Below, one piece after another: positions 1 through 7,300 of a stretch of 12,987 nucleotides of DNA (the first letter of the stretch is position 1; the number at the start of each line of letters is the position of its first letter). A program made the translations under genes and the position numbers. The stretch is taken from contig JACCTF010000613.1 in the NCBI GenBank assembly GCA_013812565.1, positions 1 through 12,987 of the forward strand, given 5' to 3'. A model generated the notes under the pieces. The model was not told where the DNA came from, searched no databases, and worked only from the letters and a program-made list of their open reading frames with translations. Origin of the DNA: Pyrinomonadaceae bacterium. GTDB lineage: Bacteria > Acidobacteriota > Blastocatellia > Pyrinomonadales > Pyrinomonadaceae.

Positions 1-503
1 CACTCAACCAGAATCGACAGCAGAGGCTCTAAGTCAGCCGCATTGGATCCCCACAGTATGTTTGCTGCTTCCTGACAAGGATAGGTGGTTGTTTCGGTAA
101 TCCCAACTCCATTTAGCACATCAATCGTATGCTTTCTTCTCTCCGTTGGGTTAGGTGTCCAATCAAGCCACTCATCATGGTGCTTGTAATAATTTGCTGT
201 TGCATCACACAACTTCATCTTCGTTACTCCCGTTCCAGAAATAACGTCGCTGAAATTCTTTAGAAGATCATGCTTATTCGGTTTAGGCGTGGATTTTGTA
301 AGCTTACGCGCATCAACAGCAGTACCAGTGATATAAGTTTGGGCGGTAACAAAGGCAATGCCCAAGAAACTTTCTAACTGTTCCAAAGCTTCGTCTACAT
401 CTTCATGCGATTCATCGTTTGTGATCTTGACGAGTGCGGCAGAAATGGCATTAAGGATTTCTCTAATGGAAGAGTGTCGCCAATCAATTTCGTAGATATT
501 CAT
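1..503 (-). CDS. Hypothetical protein, 5' part (runs off left edge)
   Basis: An uninterrupted minus-strand frame begins with ATG at 503 (MNIYEIDWRHSSIREIL...) and stays open for 167 codons to the window edge, so the C-terminus is missing. The start is supported by a GAGGAA ribosome-binding sequence 8 nt upstream. The protein looks soluble: the first ~60 residues are probably helical and rich in Glu/Asp, followed by a Lys-rich stretch (KLTKSTPKPNKHD) and a region with several aromatic residues (NYYKHHDEWLDW). I see no signal peptide, membrane segment or catalytic motif, and I do not recognise the family. The codons are clearly more AT-rich than those of the neighbouring genes, which could mean recent acquisition. 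No function is proposed. Confidence 0.75.
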   Translation of the reverse strand, partial: MNIYEIDWRHSSIREILNAISAALVKITNDESHEDVDEALEQLESFLGIAFVTAQTYITGTAVDARKLTKSTPKPNKHDLLKNFSDVISGTGVTKMKLCDATANYYKHHDEWLDWTPNPTERRKHTIDVLNGVGITETTTYPCQEAANILWGSNAADLEPLLSILVE

Positions 504-522
504 GCTCTACGTTCCTCATGCG

Positions 523-552
523 CTTATAGGTTACGAACAAGAAGACGCCCAA
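523..552 (-). promoter_or_regulatory. Possible sigma70-type promoter for the 1-503 gene
   Basis: Reading the minus strand, TTGGGC (552-547) is followed 18 nt later by TATAAG (528-523), about 20 nt upstream of the start at 503. Both boxes are near consensus, but the match is short and untested. The rest of the 504-635 gap shows nothing else I can name. Confidence 0.3.
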
Positions 553-635
553 CGCAAATTAGGTTTTGACGCAAAGGAAAAGAGTCCGAAGTCGTAAGAT
601 GAAGTCGATAAGTGTCGGCTATTGCCTGTCTCAAC

Positions 636-1661
636 CTATTGCTCATCAAGCAGTGACGGTTTTCTTTTCGGCGGCGGGGCAGTGGCGACTGCCTCCAACT
701 TACCCTCACCGCTGAAACCGTCAGCAACGATTGTTGGCAACGGCGTAAACTGGAGTGACAAGTTGCTTTCATTGTTCGTGAATCTTCCCGTTGCGCGAAC
801 CGCCGCACTGGGCAACTCAACAAACGAATCAGCATCGAGGTGCGCAATCGAGATGCTGCCGTCCGGTTGTGCAACACCGGTCGCGATGCCGTTTAACTGG
901 CGAGATTTGTTCCCTTCTCTGCTCTTTAAGGCAAACAGAAAAGTGGCAAGTTTGCCGTGGCGCATTGTGCGAGCGTCGCCTTCAAACTGAAACTTCTCCG
1001 TCCGTCCGGCAATGCCGCCCGACATCGTCCACTCGCCTGTCGCGATGCGGTATGGACGCATTCCCGTCTGCCATGTTTGATCTGTGACAACGTTAAGCGA
1101 TTGATCATCACTGACCGGGACGGAGATGACTTTGAAGGGCGACGTGAGCACCTGTGTCACCATCATGTCGGCTGACGGCGAGCTTTCGCTGATGCGAAGA
1201 CCTTGTGCATCACTGGTGAATGAGACGACATAGCCGCCGGTGCGACGCCCGCCGAGAAAAGCTGCTACCACCGCGTTTGTCTTGAAGAACGAAGCTTGCA
1301 TCTCCGGCAATTTCTCAATCAACCCACGCAGTTGAGCATAAGTTTCCGCATCACGCGCGACGGCGATGAACGCATCACCAACCCGACTATGGCCGCCCTC
1401 GGCTAATACTTTGATGTCACTGTTCACGGTTCCCTCCCCACTGCGTGACGGTGTCGGTTTCGCTGTTGCGTTTTTGTTTTTTTGTCCCCTTGCATTTTGT
1501 GTTGCTTCGCGCTGCTTCGCTTCCTGTACCGCTTCGCGTTGCGTCGCTTCCTGCTCGTTCTCGGTTATGCTGCTCGGTTTTGGAGCACAGGCTGGAGCGC
1601 CTGCGCTGTTTATTGCAAGCGCCAACAAAGCGCCGGCTAAGCTTATCTGTGCTCTTAACAT
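636..1661 (-). CDS. Exported protein with PrcB C-terminal-like domain
   Basis: 341 residues. The N-terminus (about 1-25) is a signal peptide: a short basic start, a hydrophobic LAGALLALAI core and small residues before Cys25. SAGAPAC is a poor lipobox, so lipid attachment is uncertain. Residues 35-56 are a Gln/Glu/Ala/Arg-rich linker with repeated QREA units, followed by a Lys/Pro/Ser-rich stretch. Residues ~85-193 carry the hallmark of the PrcB C-terminal domain: a buried hydrophobic strand, then GGRRTGGYVV (137-146), later VTQVLTSPFKVISVP. PrcB was described as a stabiliser of the PrtP protease of Treponema denticola, and many exported proteins of unknown role share the domain. The C-terminal ~140 residues look beta-rich and I do not recognise them. 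The start has AAGGAG 8 nt upstream. It lies 181 nt downstream of ackA and probably has its own transcript. Domain call fairly sure, role unknown. Confidence 0.8.
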   Translation of the reverse strand: MLRAQISLAGALLALAINSAGAPACAPKPSSITENEQEATQREAVQEAKQREATQNARGQKNKNATAKPTPSRSGEGTVNSDIKVLAEGGHSRVGDAFIAVARDAETYAQLRGLIEKLPEMQASFFKTNAVVAAFLGGRRTGGYVVSFTSDAQGLRISESSPSADMMVTQVLTSPFKVISVPVSDDQSLNVVTDQTWQTGMRPYRIATGEWTMSGGIAGRTEKFQFEGDARTMRHGKLATFLFALKSREGNKSRQLNGIATGVAQPDGSISIAHLDADSFVELPSAAVRATGRFTNNESNLSLQFTPLPTIVADGFSGEGKLEAVATAPPPKRKPSLLDEQ

Positions 1662-1669
1662 TCTTACTA

Positions 1670-1675
1670 CTCCTT
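1670..1675 (-). promoter_or_regulatory. Ribosome binding site of the PrcB-like gene
   Basis: AAGGAG on the minus strand, 8 nt before the ATG at 1661. This is one of the few clear Shine-Dalgarno sequences in the window, and it fixes the start of the PrcB-like gene. Confidence 0.7.
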
Positions 1676-1842
1676 AATTATCTTCCGTTCTTTTACGAGC
1701 GACGGTGAAACTAGGCAGAAATCGGGGTGTTCGCTCTTGGGCATTGAACGCGCGATGCGATCCGAAGTTGCGCGGACGACTAAAGAAAAAGCGCGAATCG
1801 CCTGAGTGTAAGGCGTCGGGTAACTCACCACAGTGCGCGTGA

Positions 1843-3090
1843 TTAGTAACGCTGGGGGGCACCACGTACACACCGCACTGTATCACGTGCAATCAACAGT
1901 TCTTCATCCGTCGGGATTACAAACGCCGCGAGCCGCGATTCGTCTCGGCTGATCAACCCTTCGCGCCCCGATGTGTGCTGTGAATTACGCTCGGCATCCA
2001 GTTTCAATCCCATCCACTCAAGCCCTTCGCAGATCAAAGTACGCACCTCGGCGGAGTTCTCGCCGATGCCGCCCGTAAAGATCAGTGCATCGGCCCCGCC
2101 CATTGCAGCAAGATAAGCGCCGATGTACTTGCGTGCGCGGTAACAGAAGGTGTCAATCGCGAGCCGGGCACGTCGGTCGTTATGCTCGTGCGCTTCATCA
2201 AGCAACTCGCGCATATCGTTCGTCAGTCCTGAGATGCCGATCAAACCCGATTGTTTGTTCAGCAGAGTCTCCACCTCTTGTGCCGACAAACCTTCCTTCG
2301 CCTGTATGAAATCGACAATCGCCGGGTCGATGTCGCCGGAGCGCGTGCCCATCACTAAACCTTCGAGCGGCGTCAAGCCCATTGAAGTATCAACTGAGTC
2401 GCCCGCGCGAATCGCGGCCGCCGAACAACCGTTACCCAAGTGCAGCGTGATGACATTCGTCTGGTCGCGCGGAATGCCCCGAAGTTGCCGGTAGCGATAT
2501 GCGACATAACGATGCGAGGTGCCATGAAAACCATAACGACGAATGCGGTGGCGGCGGTAGAGTTGGTAAGGCAGGGCATAAAGGTACGCATGCTCCGGCA
2601 GCGTTTGATGAAACGCCGTGTCGAACACCGCGGCTTGCGGCAGCCCCACGCCAAAAACTTCGCGTGCTGCCGTGATGCCTTTAATGTTCGCCGGATTGTG
2701 TAGCGGCGCAAGGTCGATGCATTCCTCTATGCCGCGAAGCACTTCATCCGTGATCAATACGGAATGCCTGAATCGTTCGCCGCCATGCACCACGCGATGC
2801 CCGACGGCGTGGATGTCGCCGACGCTTTTGACATCGCTGATCCGCGAGCCTTCCGAACATACCCAGCGGATAACGAGTTCGACCGCGGCACGATGATCCC
2901 TGAGCGGAGCCGTGGATCTGTGCGGCGCTTGCCCCTCAGCATGAAGTGTGATGATTGCTTCACCGCCAATGCGCTCCAGCGAGCCGCGCGCCAAACGCTG
3001 ATCCGTGTTCTGCGCGATGCGATCAAGATCAGTCGCAATCAATTGAAACTTAACGGAAGAGCTGCCGCAGTTAAGGACAAGAAGGTTCAT
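1843..3090 (-). CDS. ackA: Acetate kinase
   Basis: 415 residues, full length for the family (usually ~400). It catalyses acetate + ATP to acetyl phosphate + ADP, reversibly, in the cytoplasm. ASKHA-fold signatures are in order: [10 protein letters not shown] at the N-terminus (Asn7), GHRVVHGGE (Arg99), [11 protein letters not shown] (Asp157), YGFHGTSH (His189), HLGNGCS (216-223), MGTRSGD (Arg250), FTGGIGEN (338-345) and the C-terminal TDEE pair (Glu396/397). These match the substrate- and phosphate-binding residues known from Methanosarcina AckA, and no key residue is missing. There is no pta beside it, so the acetyl-phosphate partner (phosphotransacetylase or phosphoketolase) must be elsewhere. 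It starts at ATG 3090 with no clear Shine-Dalgarno and lies 61 nt downstream of the amidohydrolase, so the two could share a transcript. Confidence 0.97.
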   Translation of the reverse strand: MNLLVLNCGSSSVKFQLIATDLDRIAQNTDQRLARGSLERIGGEAIITLHAEGQAPHRSTAPLRDHRAAVELVIRWVCSEGSRISDVKSVGDIHAVGHRVVHGGERFRHSVLITDEVLRGIEECIDLAPLHNPANIKGITAAREVFGVGLPQAAVFDTAFHQTLPEHAYLYALPYQLYRRHRIRRYGFHGTSHRYVAYRYRQLRGIPRDQTNVITLHLGNGCSAAAIRAGDSVDTSMGLTPLEGLVMGTRSGDIDPAIVDFIQAKEGLSAQEVETLLNKQSGLIGISGLTNDMRELLDEAHEHNDRRARLAIDTFCYRARKYIGAYLAAMGGADALIFTGGIGENSAEVRTLICEGLEWMGLKLDAERNSQHTSGREGLISRDESRLAAFVIPTDEELLIARDTVRCVRGAPQRY

Positions 3091-3151
3091 TGTATTATCA
3101 ATTTCCGATTGCCGATTTGCGATTTTAGTTTTCGAGTCTTCACTATCAAAT

Positions 3152-4525
3152 TTAGAATCGCAACTTCACACCGATCTCTTTAATACGCGCACGCAAGCGA
3201 GTTTCGTCTATGGTGGCAACGCGCCCCTCGCGGTAGACCTCGCGGCCCGCGACAACCGTTAGTATCACGTCGCGTCCTGATGAAGCAAAGACGATGGCCG
3301 CGGCCGGATCGTAAATCGGCAGTTGATGCGGATTGTTGAGCGCAACCACCGTGAGATCAGCCTGCGCACCTTCCTCAAGAAAGCCTGTCTCATCAACGCC
3401 GAGTGCGCGTGCGCCCCCCGCGGTTGCTGCAAACAGTATCTCGTCGGCACTAGCCATGTGCGGCACGCTTATTCGATCCTTGCCGATGCGAGCAAGCAAC
3501 GCCGCGAAGCGTGCTTCTTCGAGCATGTCGCACGTGTTGTTGCTCGCCACCGAGTCGCTGCCTAAACCAACAGTCAAATCTCTCTTGAGAAATGATGCGA
3601 ACGGGGCCTGCCCGTGTCCGAGTTTAGCGTTGGATTTCGGACAGTGAGCGATGCTTGCTCCGGCAGCTTTGATTGTTTCGATGTCTTGGTCATCAACCGT
3701 GATGCAGTGGGCCAGCAATGGACGAGCGCGTTCAAGGACGCCAAGCTCTGCCAAATACTGAATTGTGGAAACTCCCGGCGCACGCCACTCGATGCCGCGC
3801 TGCCGGAGTCCTTCAGCGAACACGCCCGTTCCTTCGCGCATAAACGAACTTTCAGCGATGGACTCCGCTGCGTGCATCATCAACGGCAACCGCTCAGCGA
3901 GGGCGTACTCGGTTGTCAGTTCGAGCAGTTGCGCGCTCACTGTGTACGGCGCATGAGGCGAGACGCCGACTCGGACCAGCGGGGTTTCATTTTCTCTGAG
4001 TTTTGCCAGCTTACCGCGCAGCTTCTGTGATTGTTCATGTGCCTGCCGAGCGTCTGGGCCGAAGACCTCTTGATAAACCGTGCCGCGCAGTCCGACGTCA
4101 CAGAGCGCGGCAAGGCTCGTAGCTCCCATACTACTCGCGTCGCCTATGCACGTCACACCGGAACGCGCCGCTTCCACCGCGCCCCACGCGGCCGAGACAT
4201 ATAGATCATCCGGCGTCATTCGTTCGAGCCGCGCAACGGTCAGCTTCCTTAACCATGCGAAGAAATTGTTCTCCTCTTGTTCGAGGAAACCGCGCATCAC
4301 GGTTAGCTCAAGATGCGAATGGCAGTTGACGAAGCCGGGCAGGATGGCGGCTTCTCCGAAATCGCACAATCGCGCGGCGGGGAAACGTGCGACAAGCGCC
4401 GCACGCTCGCCGACTCCAATAATGCGCGTGTTATCAACCGCTACCGCGCCGTCTGTGATCGGTGAAGATACGATCGGCAATACCCACCGGGCGCAATACA
4501 GTGTGGTCATTTTCTTTTTGTTCAC
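3152..4525 (-). CDS. Amidohydrolase / nucleoside-type deaminase (TRZ/ATZ, MqnX-like)
   Basis: 457 residues, a full-length metal-dependent amidohydrolase with a TIM-barrel core and flanking beta-sandwich. The metal and catalytic set of the cytosine/SAH/guanine deaminase branch is complete: CHSH (His69, His71), SPHAPY (His191), MMHAAE (His218, Glu221), LLAHC (His273) and LGSDS (Asp324), with the usual SNAKLGHG segment (298-305) between the last two. Relatives deaminate S-adenosylhomocysteine, 5'-methylthioadenosine or 6-amino-6-deoxyfutalosine (MqnX, futalosine route to menaquinone). Sequence alone does not decide the substrate and no mqn gene is nearby. The longest frame starts at GTG 4525, but ATG 4510 ([12 protein letters not shown]...) fits typical family N-termini at least as well. 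Neither has a strong ribosome-binding site. Confidence 0.9.
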   Translation of the reverse strand: MNKKKMTTLYCARWVLPIVSSPITDGAVAVDNTRIIGVGERAALVARFPAARLCDFGEAAILPGFVNCHSHLELTVMRGFLEQEENNFFAWLRKLTVARLERMTPDDLYVSAAWGAVEAARSGVTCIGDASSMGATSLAALCDVGLRGTVYQEVFGPDARQAHEQSQKLRGKLAKLRENETPLVRVGVSPHAPYTVSAQLLELTTEYALAERLPLMMHAAESIAESSFMREGTGVFAEGLRQRGIEWRAPGVSTIQYLAELGVLERARPLLAHCITVDDQDIETIKAAGASIAHCPKSNAKLGHGQAPFASFLKRDLTVGLGSDSVASNNTCDMLEEARFAALLARIGKDRISVPHMASADEILFAATAGGARALGVDETGFLEEGAQADLTVVALNNPHQLPIYDPAAAIVFASSGRDVILTVVAGREVYREGRVATIDETRLRARIKEIGVKLRF

Positions 4526-4584
4526 GTCATTAACCGCCCATACTCAGAATGCATGCCGGTAGATATAGCCTTCGAGAAAACGAG

Positions 4585-4653
4585 AGTTCGGAGCGTTGCC
4601 TTCAGGCGGGTTGTGCTGAGCAGAACAGTCTGACTAAAGTCGGTACTACGAAC
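4585..4653. repeat. REP-like palindromic element
   Basis: The 187-nt spacer 4526-4712 has no convincing gene. Within it, AGTTCG (4585-4590) and CGAAC (4649-4653) form an outer inverted pair enclosing two small palindromes: GCCTTCAGGC (4598-4607) and GACTAAAGTC (4632-4641). The flanks of both hairpins can extend by G-T pairs, as expected for a decayed copy of a better palindrome. This layout resembles intergenic REP/BIME-type repeats. Only one copy is in the window, so the repeat status is inferred from structure. Confidence 0.4.
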
Positions 4654-4712
4654 CAGTATCCGCCTCAGCTTTCTCTTGAACTTTATAGTTACCCAACGGC
4701 TCGACACCATAC

Positions 4713-5945
4713 TCATCTCAGGTTAGTTCCGCGTTCAATCCATCCGGCAAGGCCGACAGAACAGAAGACGCATATCAGGGTCGCGGGGGCGGCCATAAAC
4801 CTAGCTCCTTGATAAAAGTAGAACGTGAAGAGGCAGAGGCTTAATAACGTTAACCACAAAGTGAATTTAGCAGTTAGTTCATGACGACGCTTCCAACAAT
4901 GTAAGAGACCGATGATCGGGAGCAGAGGAGGCGCGTATATCCAAAAGAGTCCCACGAGGACTGCCGGATAGAAAAAGAGATTTGCCATCGCAGCTTGTGG
5001 GCCTCCGTTCGGACACGGACAGGTCCACTGTAAAAGCCTACCATTTAGCACATCCGCCACTATCCACGGCCCATCTTTCAAATGTGGAACGACGAATGCG
5101 AAAGATAAATCGAAAGTTTTCAATGTTGGGAGCCAGTAGTCATAGCCTGTCTTGAACAAACTGCCGAAGGTCAGCAAGTTAAACAACCCTAAGGCCGCTA
5201 CCGGGGGTGCGGCGAACAAAAGCAACCTCTTGCGGAGCGGCGTCGGTAGGACGATGAGAAGAGCGATCAAGTTAAGCACCATCGGCAGACGAACGATTAC
5301 TAACGCGCCTGCTAAAACGCCAACTAAGGAGATGCGCTTCGGCGTCGGATGCTGAAGCAGAGCGATGAGCAGCACGGTCAACCCGGCTGCAAACCCATCC
5401 GACATGACGAGCGCTGCTTCGATTTTGGCAAACGGTGACACCCCAATGAAGATGGCAATCAGCGCGCCCGCTAACGGGCCTTTGATCGACCACGCTGCAA
5501 TTACAGCGGCTAGAACGTAAAGCGCCGCATAGATCTTAGCGCCCAATTGTATGTTCGATGGATAGTCATCGCTGAATGCGGCGAAGGGTGCGAGCGCGAG
5601 GGAGAAACCAGGAGGATACCTCGGCGGGTGCGGTTTATCATTATGGACATAAGTTACATAACCATTCCCGTTTACCAACTGTCGCGTGGCATCGGCAGTC
5701 TCCTCAGCGTCAGGAAACGGTTGATCGGCGAGAGGGCGCGGCGTAACTGAAAGAACCGATAAAAGAACAATTGCAACCACCGAGAGGAAAAGCGCTGTCG
5801 TTATCCGATTGTGGCGTCTCCGAGAAACTCTCCGGGAAACATAGAGCGCCGCTCCAAACAGAAGCACACTGACCAGAAGGAGAAAGGGCTTTAATGAACC
5901 GGTGGCTTTGAAGAGAAGTGGGGATAGAAGTATTGTCGCGCACAT
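4713..5945 (-). CDS. Polytopic membrane protein, GT-C (family 39-like) glycosyltransferase
   Basis: 410 residues with about nine or ten hydrophobic segments. The architecture fits the GT-C fold: two N-terminal membrane segments (~20-36 and ~48-67), then an outward loop with acidic residues (PFPDAEETADATRQLVNG, Asp79, Glu81, Glu82) and a PPRYPPGFSLALAPF motif (~107-121), then a run of helices. In dolichol-phosphate-mannosyltransferase/ArnT-like enzymes the acidic residue of this first loop is catalytic and the PPxYP motif follows it. The likely job is transfer of a sugar from a polyprenyl-phosphate donor to an envelope acceptor on the outer face of the membrane, but donor and acceptor are unknown. 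It is shorter than many family members (~450-550). The start is ATG 5945 with only a weak ribosome-binding sequence. No glycan genes are nearby. Confidence 0.75.
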   Translation of the reverse strand: MCATILLSPLLFKATGSLKPFLLLVSVLLFGAALYVSRRVSRRRHNRITTALFLSVVAIVLLSVLSVTPRPLADQPFPDAEETADATRQLVNGNGYVTYVHNDKPHPPRYPPGFSLALAPFAAFSDDYPSNIQLGAKIYAALYVLAAVIAAWSIKGPLAGALIAIFIGVSPFAKIEAALVMSDGFAAGLTVLLIALLQHPTPKRISLVGVLAGALVIVRLPMVLNLIALLIVLPTPLRKRLLLFAAPPVAALGLFNLLTFGSLFKTGYDYWLPTLKTFDLSFAFVVPHLKDGPWIVADVLNGRLLQWTCPCPNGGPQAAMANLFFYPAVLVGLFWIYAPPLLPIIGLLHCWKRRHELTAKFTLWLTLLSLCLFTFYFYQGARFMAAPATLICVFCSVGLAGWIERGTNLR

Positions 5946-5997
5946 ACCGCTACTTGTCTCAATATATTAGGACTTACGCAGCAAAAGAAAGTTTTGC

Positions 5998-6072
5998 CAC
6001 AAATGAACACAAATGTTCACGAATGAGCAATGAGCAGTGATTTGATTTATGCTTATTCTCGGTTCATTCGTG
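5998..6072. repeat. 10-bp CAC(A/G)AATGNN tandem units with inverted copy
   Basis: Three tandem 10-bp units, CACAAATGAA, CACAAATGTT and CACGAATGAG (5998-6027), are followed 35 nt later by an inverted unit TTCATTCGTG (6063-6072). Inverted unit 6063-6072 matches the first direct unit at 9 of 10 positions, so the segment can fold back. It sits in the 5946-6147 spacer upstream of the GT-C-like gene. No coding capacity is apparent. Confidence 0.5.
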
Positions 6073-6088
6073 GCTGATTATCTTCCGC

Positions 6089-6110
6089 GCCGCACAGCAT
6101 CGCGTGCGGC
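6089..6110. terminator. GC-rich hairpin downstream of MFS remnant
   Basis: GCCGCAC (6089-6095) and GTGCGGC (6104-6110) form a perfect 7-bp stem with an 8-nt loop, 38 nt past the stop of the MFS remnant on the minus strand. There is no U-tract on either side, so an intrinsic terminator is possible but unproven. It could equally be a REP-type palindrome. Confidence 0.3.
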
Positions 6111-6147
6111 AGTTTGGTGGCGGTCTCCCAGATTGGCGAGCTGAAGT

Positions 6148-6464
6148 TCACGATGAAAGGTGTTCTACGCCGGTCGCAGTTTGTTCGTCAACGCTCGTGC
6201 CGGGTTGCAGCCAGAACCATAACAAACCGGAGAGCGCAATGATGATACCTGCAACCGCAGCCACCGTGCGGATGCCGTAGACATCCGCACGGTGGCTGCG
6301 CCAGAGACGAGCATTGATCCAACCATTATCAGCGTCGTCAGCGTTTCATACGAAGCGAAGAAAAACCCGACCGCGAGCACCGCCGTGGTGTTCAGCCAGT
6401 CACCAATCTCTGAAATGACCTGGGCCAGCCACAAGCGACGAAGATCAGCGTTGCCTGCAAGCAC
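6148..6464 (-). pseudogene. MFS transporter remnant, middle deleted
   Basis: From GTG 6464 the minus strand encodes a typical MFS N-terminus: LAGNADLRRLWLAQVISEIG, then DWLNT and the first hydrophobic helix, for ~55 residues to about 6298. In a different frame, from about 6285 to the TGA at 6148, it encodes a typical MFS C-terminus: VYGIRTVAAVAGIIIALSG, LLWFWLQPG and a polar tail. About 100 codons remain of a usual ~420, so most of the central helices are gone and the two ends are out of frame. The joint coincides with a perfect 19-bp inverted repeat. The remnant begins 10 nt after the stop of the transglycosylase, so the intact gene was probably the next gene of that transcript. No transport function is expected. 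Confidence 0.7.
6256..6300. repeat. Perfect 19-bp inverted repeat at the MFS deletion joint
   Basis: CGCAGCCACCGTGCGGATG (6256-6274) and its exact reverse complement (6282-6300) are separated by a 7-nt loop. It lies where the surviving N- and C-terminal MFS pieces meet. The arm at 6256-6274 fits the C-terminal coding frame naturally (GIRTVAA), so the arm at 6282-6300 looks like a copied inverted duplicate. Confidence 0.9.
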
Positions 6465-6474
6465 TGCCGGTACG

Positions 6475-7050
6475 TCAAGGGCGCACCTCTTTGAGTTTGC
6501 GATAGCGAGTGAGAATCGACGTGACGTAGGCGCGCGTCGAGGAAATATCAATGCGCTGAATAAACTGTTCGGCGGAGAGCGGTATGTTACTCGGTGTGCG
6601 ATTCCACTCGGCAGCACGACTTGGCCCAGCATTATAAGCGGCAACCATTCTGGCTTCGGCTTCCGGCGTGTCGCGGTATCTTTTCGCAATCTTCTCTAAA
6701 TACCAACAGCCGATCTGAATGTTCCGCTGAGGGTCGCGCAGGGCGGTGTGTGGGTCGCCCGCCATCTCGCGTTCCAGTTCGCGCATCCCGGTCTCAGTTG
6801 CCCACTCGCGCCCGACCGTCGGCGTCACCTGCATCAATCCGATCTCGCCATCCTCACCAATTTTCCACGGCCGAAAATAAGTCTCTTCGTAAATAATGCT
6901 CCACACTAAATCAGGATCGAGTTGATAGATGCTTGCCTGCCGAGCAATCAGCGAGTCGAAGCGATGTATCCAATACTGATTAAAGTAGTAGTAGAAGCCG
7001 AAGGCGCAGGAGCCGAAGAGAAGAAGGCCAATGGCAAGACGAAGTTTCAT
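6475..7050 (-). CDS. Membrane-anchored lytic transglycosylase (SLT domain)
   Basis: 191 residues. An N-terminal hydrophobic segment (~5-23) acts as signal anchor or uncleaved signal peptide and places the enzyme in the periplasm. The SLT (goose-lysozyme-like) domain fills the rest: catalytic Glu55 in IIYEETYF, GEIGLMQVTP (68-77), NIQIGCWYLEKI (110-121) and the substrate-cleft AAYNAGPSR (137-145). Such enzymes cut the MurNAc-GlcNAc bond of peptidoglycan and form 1,6-anhydro-MurNAc ends. The size fits small single-domain Slt relatives. It starts at ATG 7050 with no good ribosome-binding sequence. The MFS remnant follows by 10 nt. Confidence 0.92.
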   Translation of the reverse strand: MKLRLAIGLLLFGSCAFGFYYYFNQYWIHRFDSLIARQASIYQLDPDLVWSIIYEETYFRPWKIGEDGEIGLMQVTPTVGREWATETGMRELEREMAGDPHTALRDPQRNIQIGCWYLEKIAKRYRDTPEAEARMVAAYNAGPSRAAEWNRTPSNIPLSAEQFIQRIDISSTRAYVTSILTRYRKLKEVRP

Positions 7051-7133
7051 CGGGTGGAAGATGTAAGGCAGGAGCTATCAGACGGAAATAAAACTTTGTC
7101 GTCTAAACATTAAGTTTAACGAATGCTATAAAC

Positions 7134-7229
7134 GTGGCAGATGAAAAACGTGTTGTTGGAGTGTTCGCTGCTACGGTTCTGCTACTACGGTATTGGAGTG
7201 GACGGCGCGACAGGTTCAGCGGCATCTAA
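7134..7229 (+). CDS. Possible 31-residue membrane peptide
   Basis: The gap 7051-7300 between two minus-strand genes contains a plus-strand frame from GTG 7134 to TAA 7227-7229. It has an ordered-looking composition: a charged start (ADEKRVVG), one hydrophobic stretch (VFAATVLLLRYW) and a basic tail (SGRRDRFSGI). A TATAAA box at 7127-7132 is too close to serve this start, and no ribosome-binding sequence is seen. It may be a remnant of a larger membrane protein or chance. I see nothing else in the gap. Confidence 0.2.
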   Translation: MADEKRVVGVFAATVLLLRYWSGRRDRFSGI

Positions 7230-7300
7230 TTTATTAGCGACCTGTTTCACTTCAGAGATCACATACTGCCCATATCACTACTATCTTGCGGTTGATCCAT

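Noticed and set aside
1662..1842. Intrinsic terminator after ackA
   Set aside because: A GCG-ATTC-GCGC stretch before a T-run exists on the minus strand, but the stem is only about three pairs.
1667..1892. Short minus-strand frames of 68 and 72 codons after ackA
   Set aside because: They overlap the ackA end in other frames and run into the next gene's leader, with no start signal.
3614..4562. Long plus-strand frames opposite the amidohydrolase
   Set aside because: Shadows of a gene with a complete metal-site set. No recognisable protein features.
4522..4716. Minus-strand frame of 64 codons in the spacer
   Set aside because: It reads through the REP-like element and has no ribosome-binding sequence. 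Its composition is that of translated palindromes.
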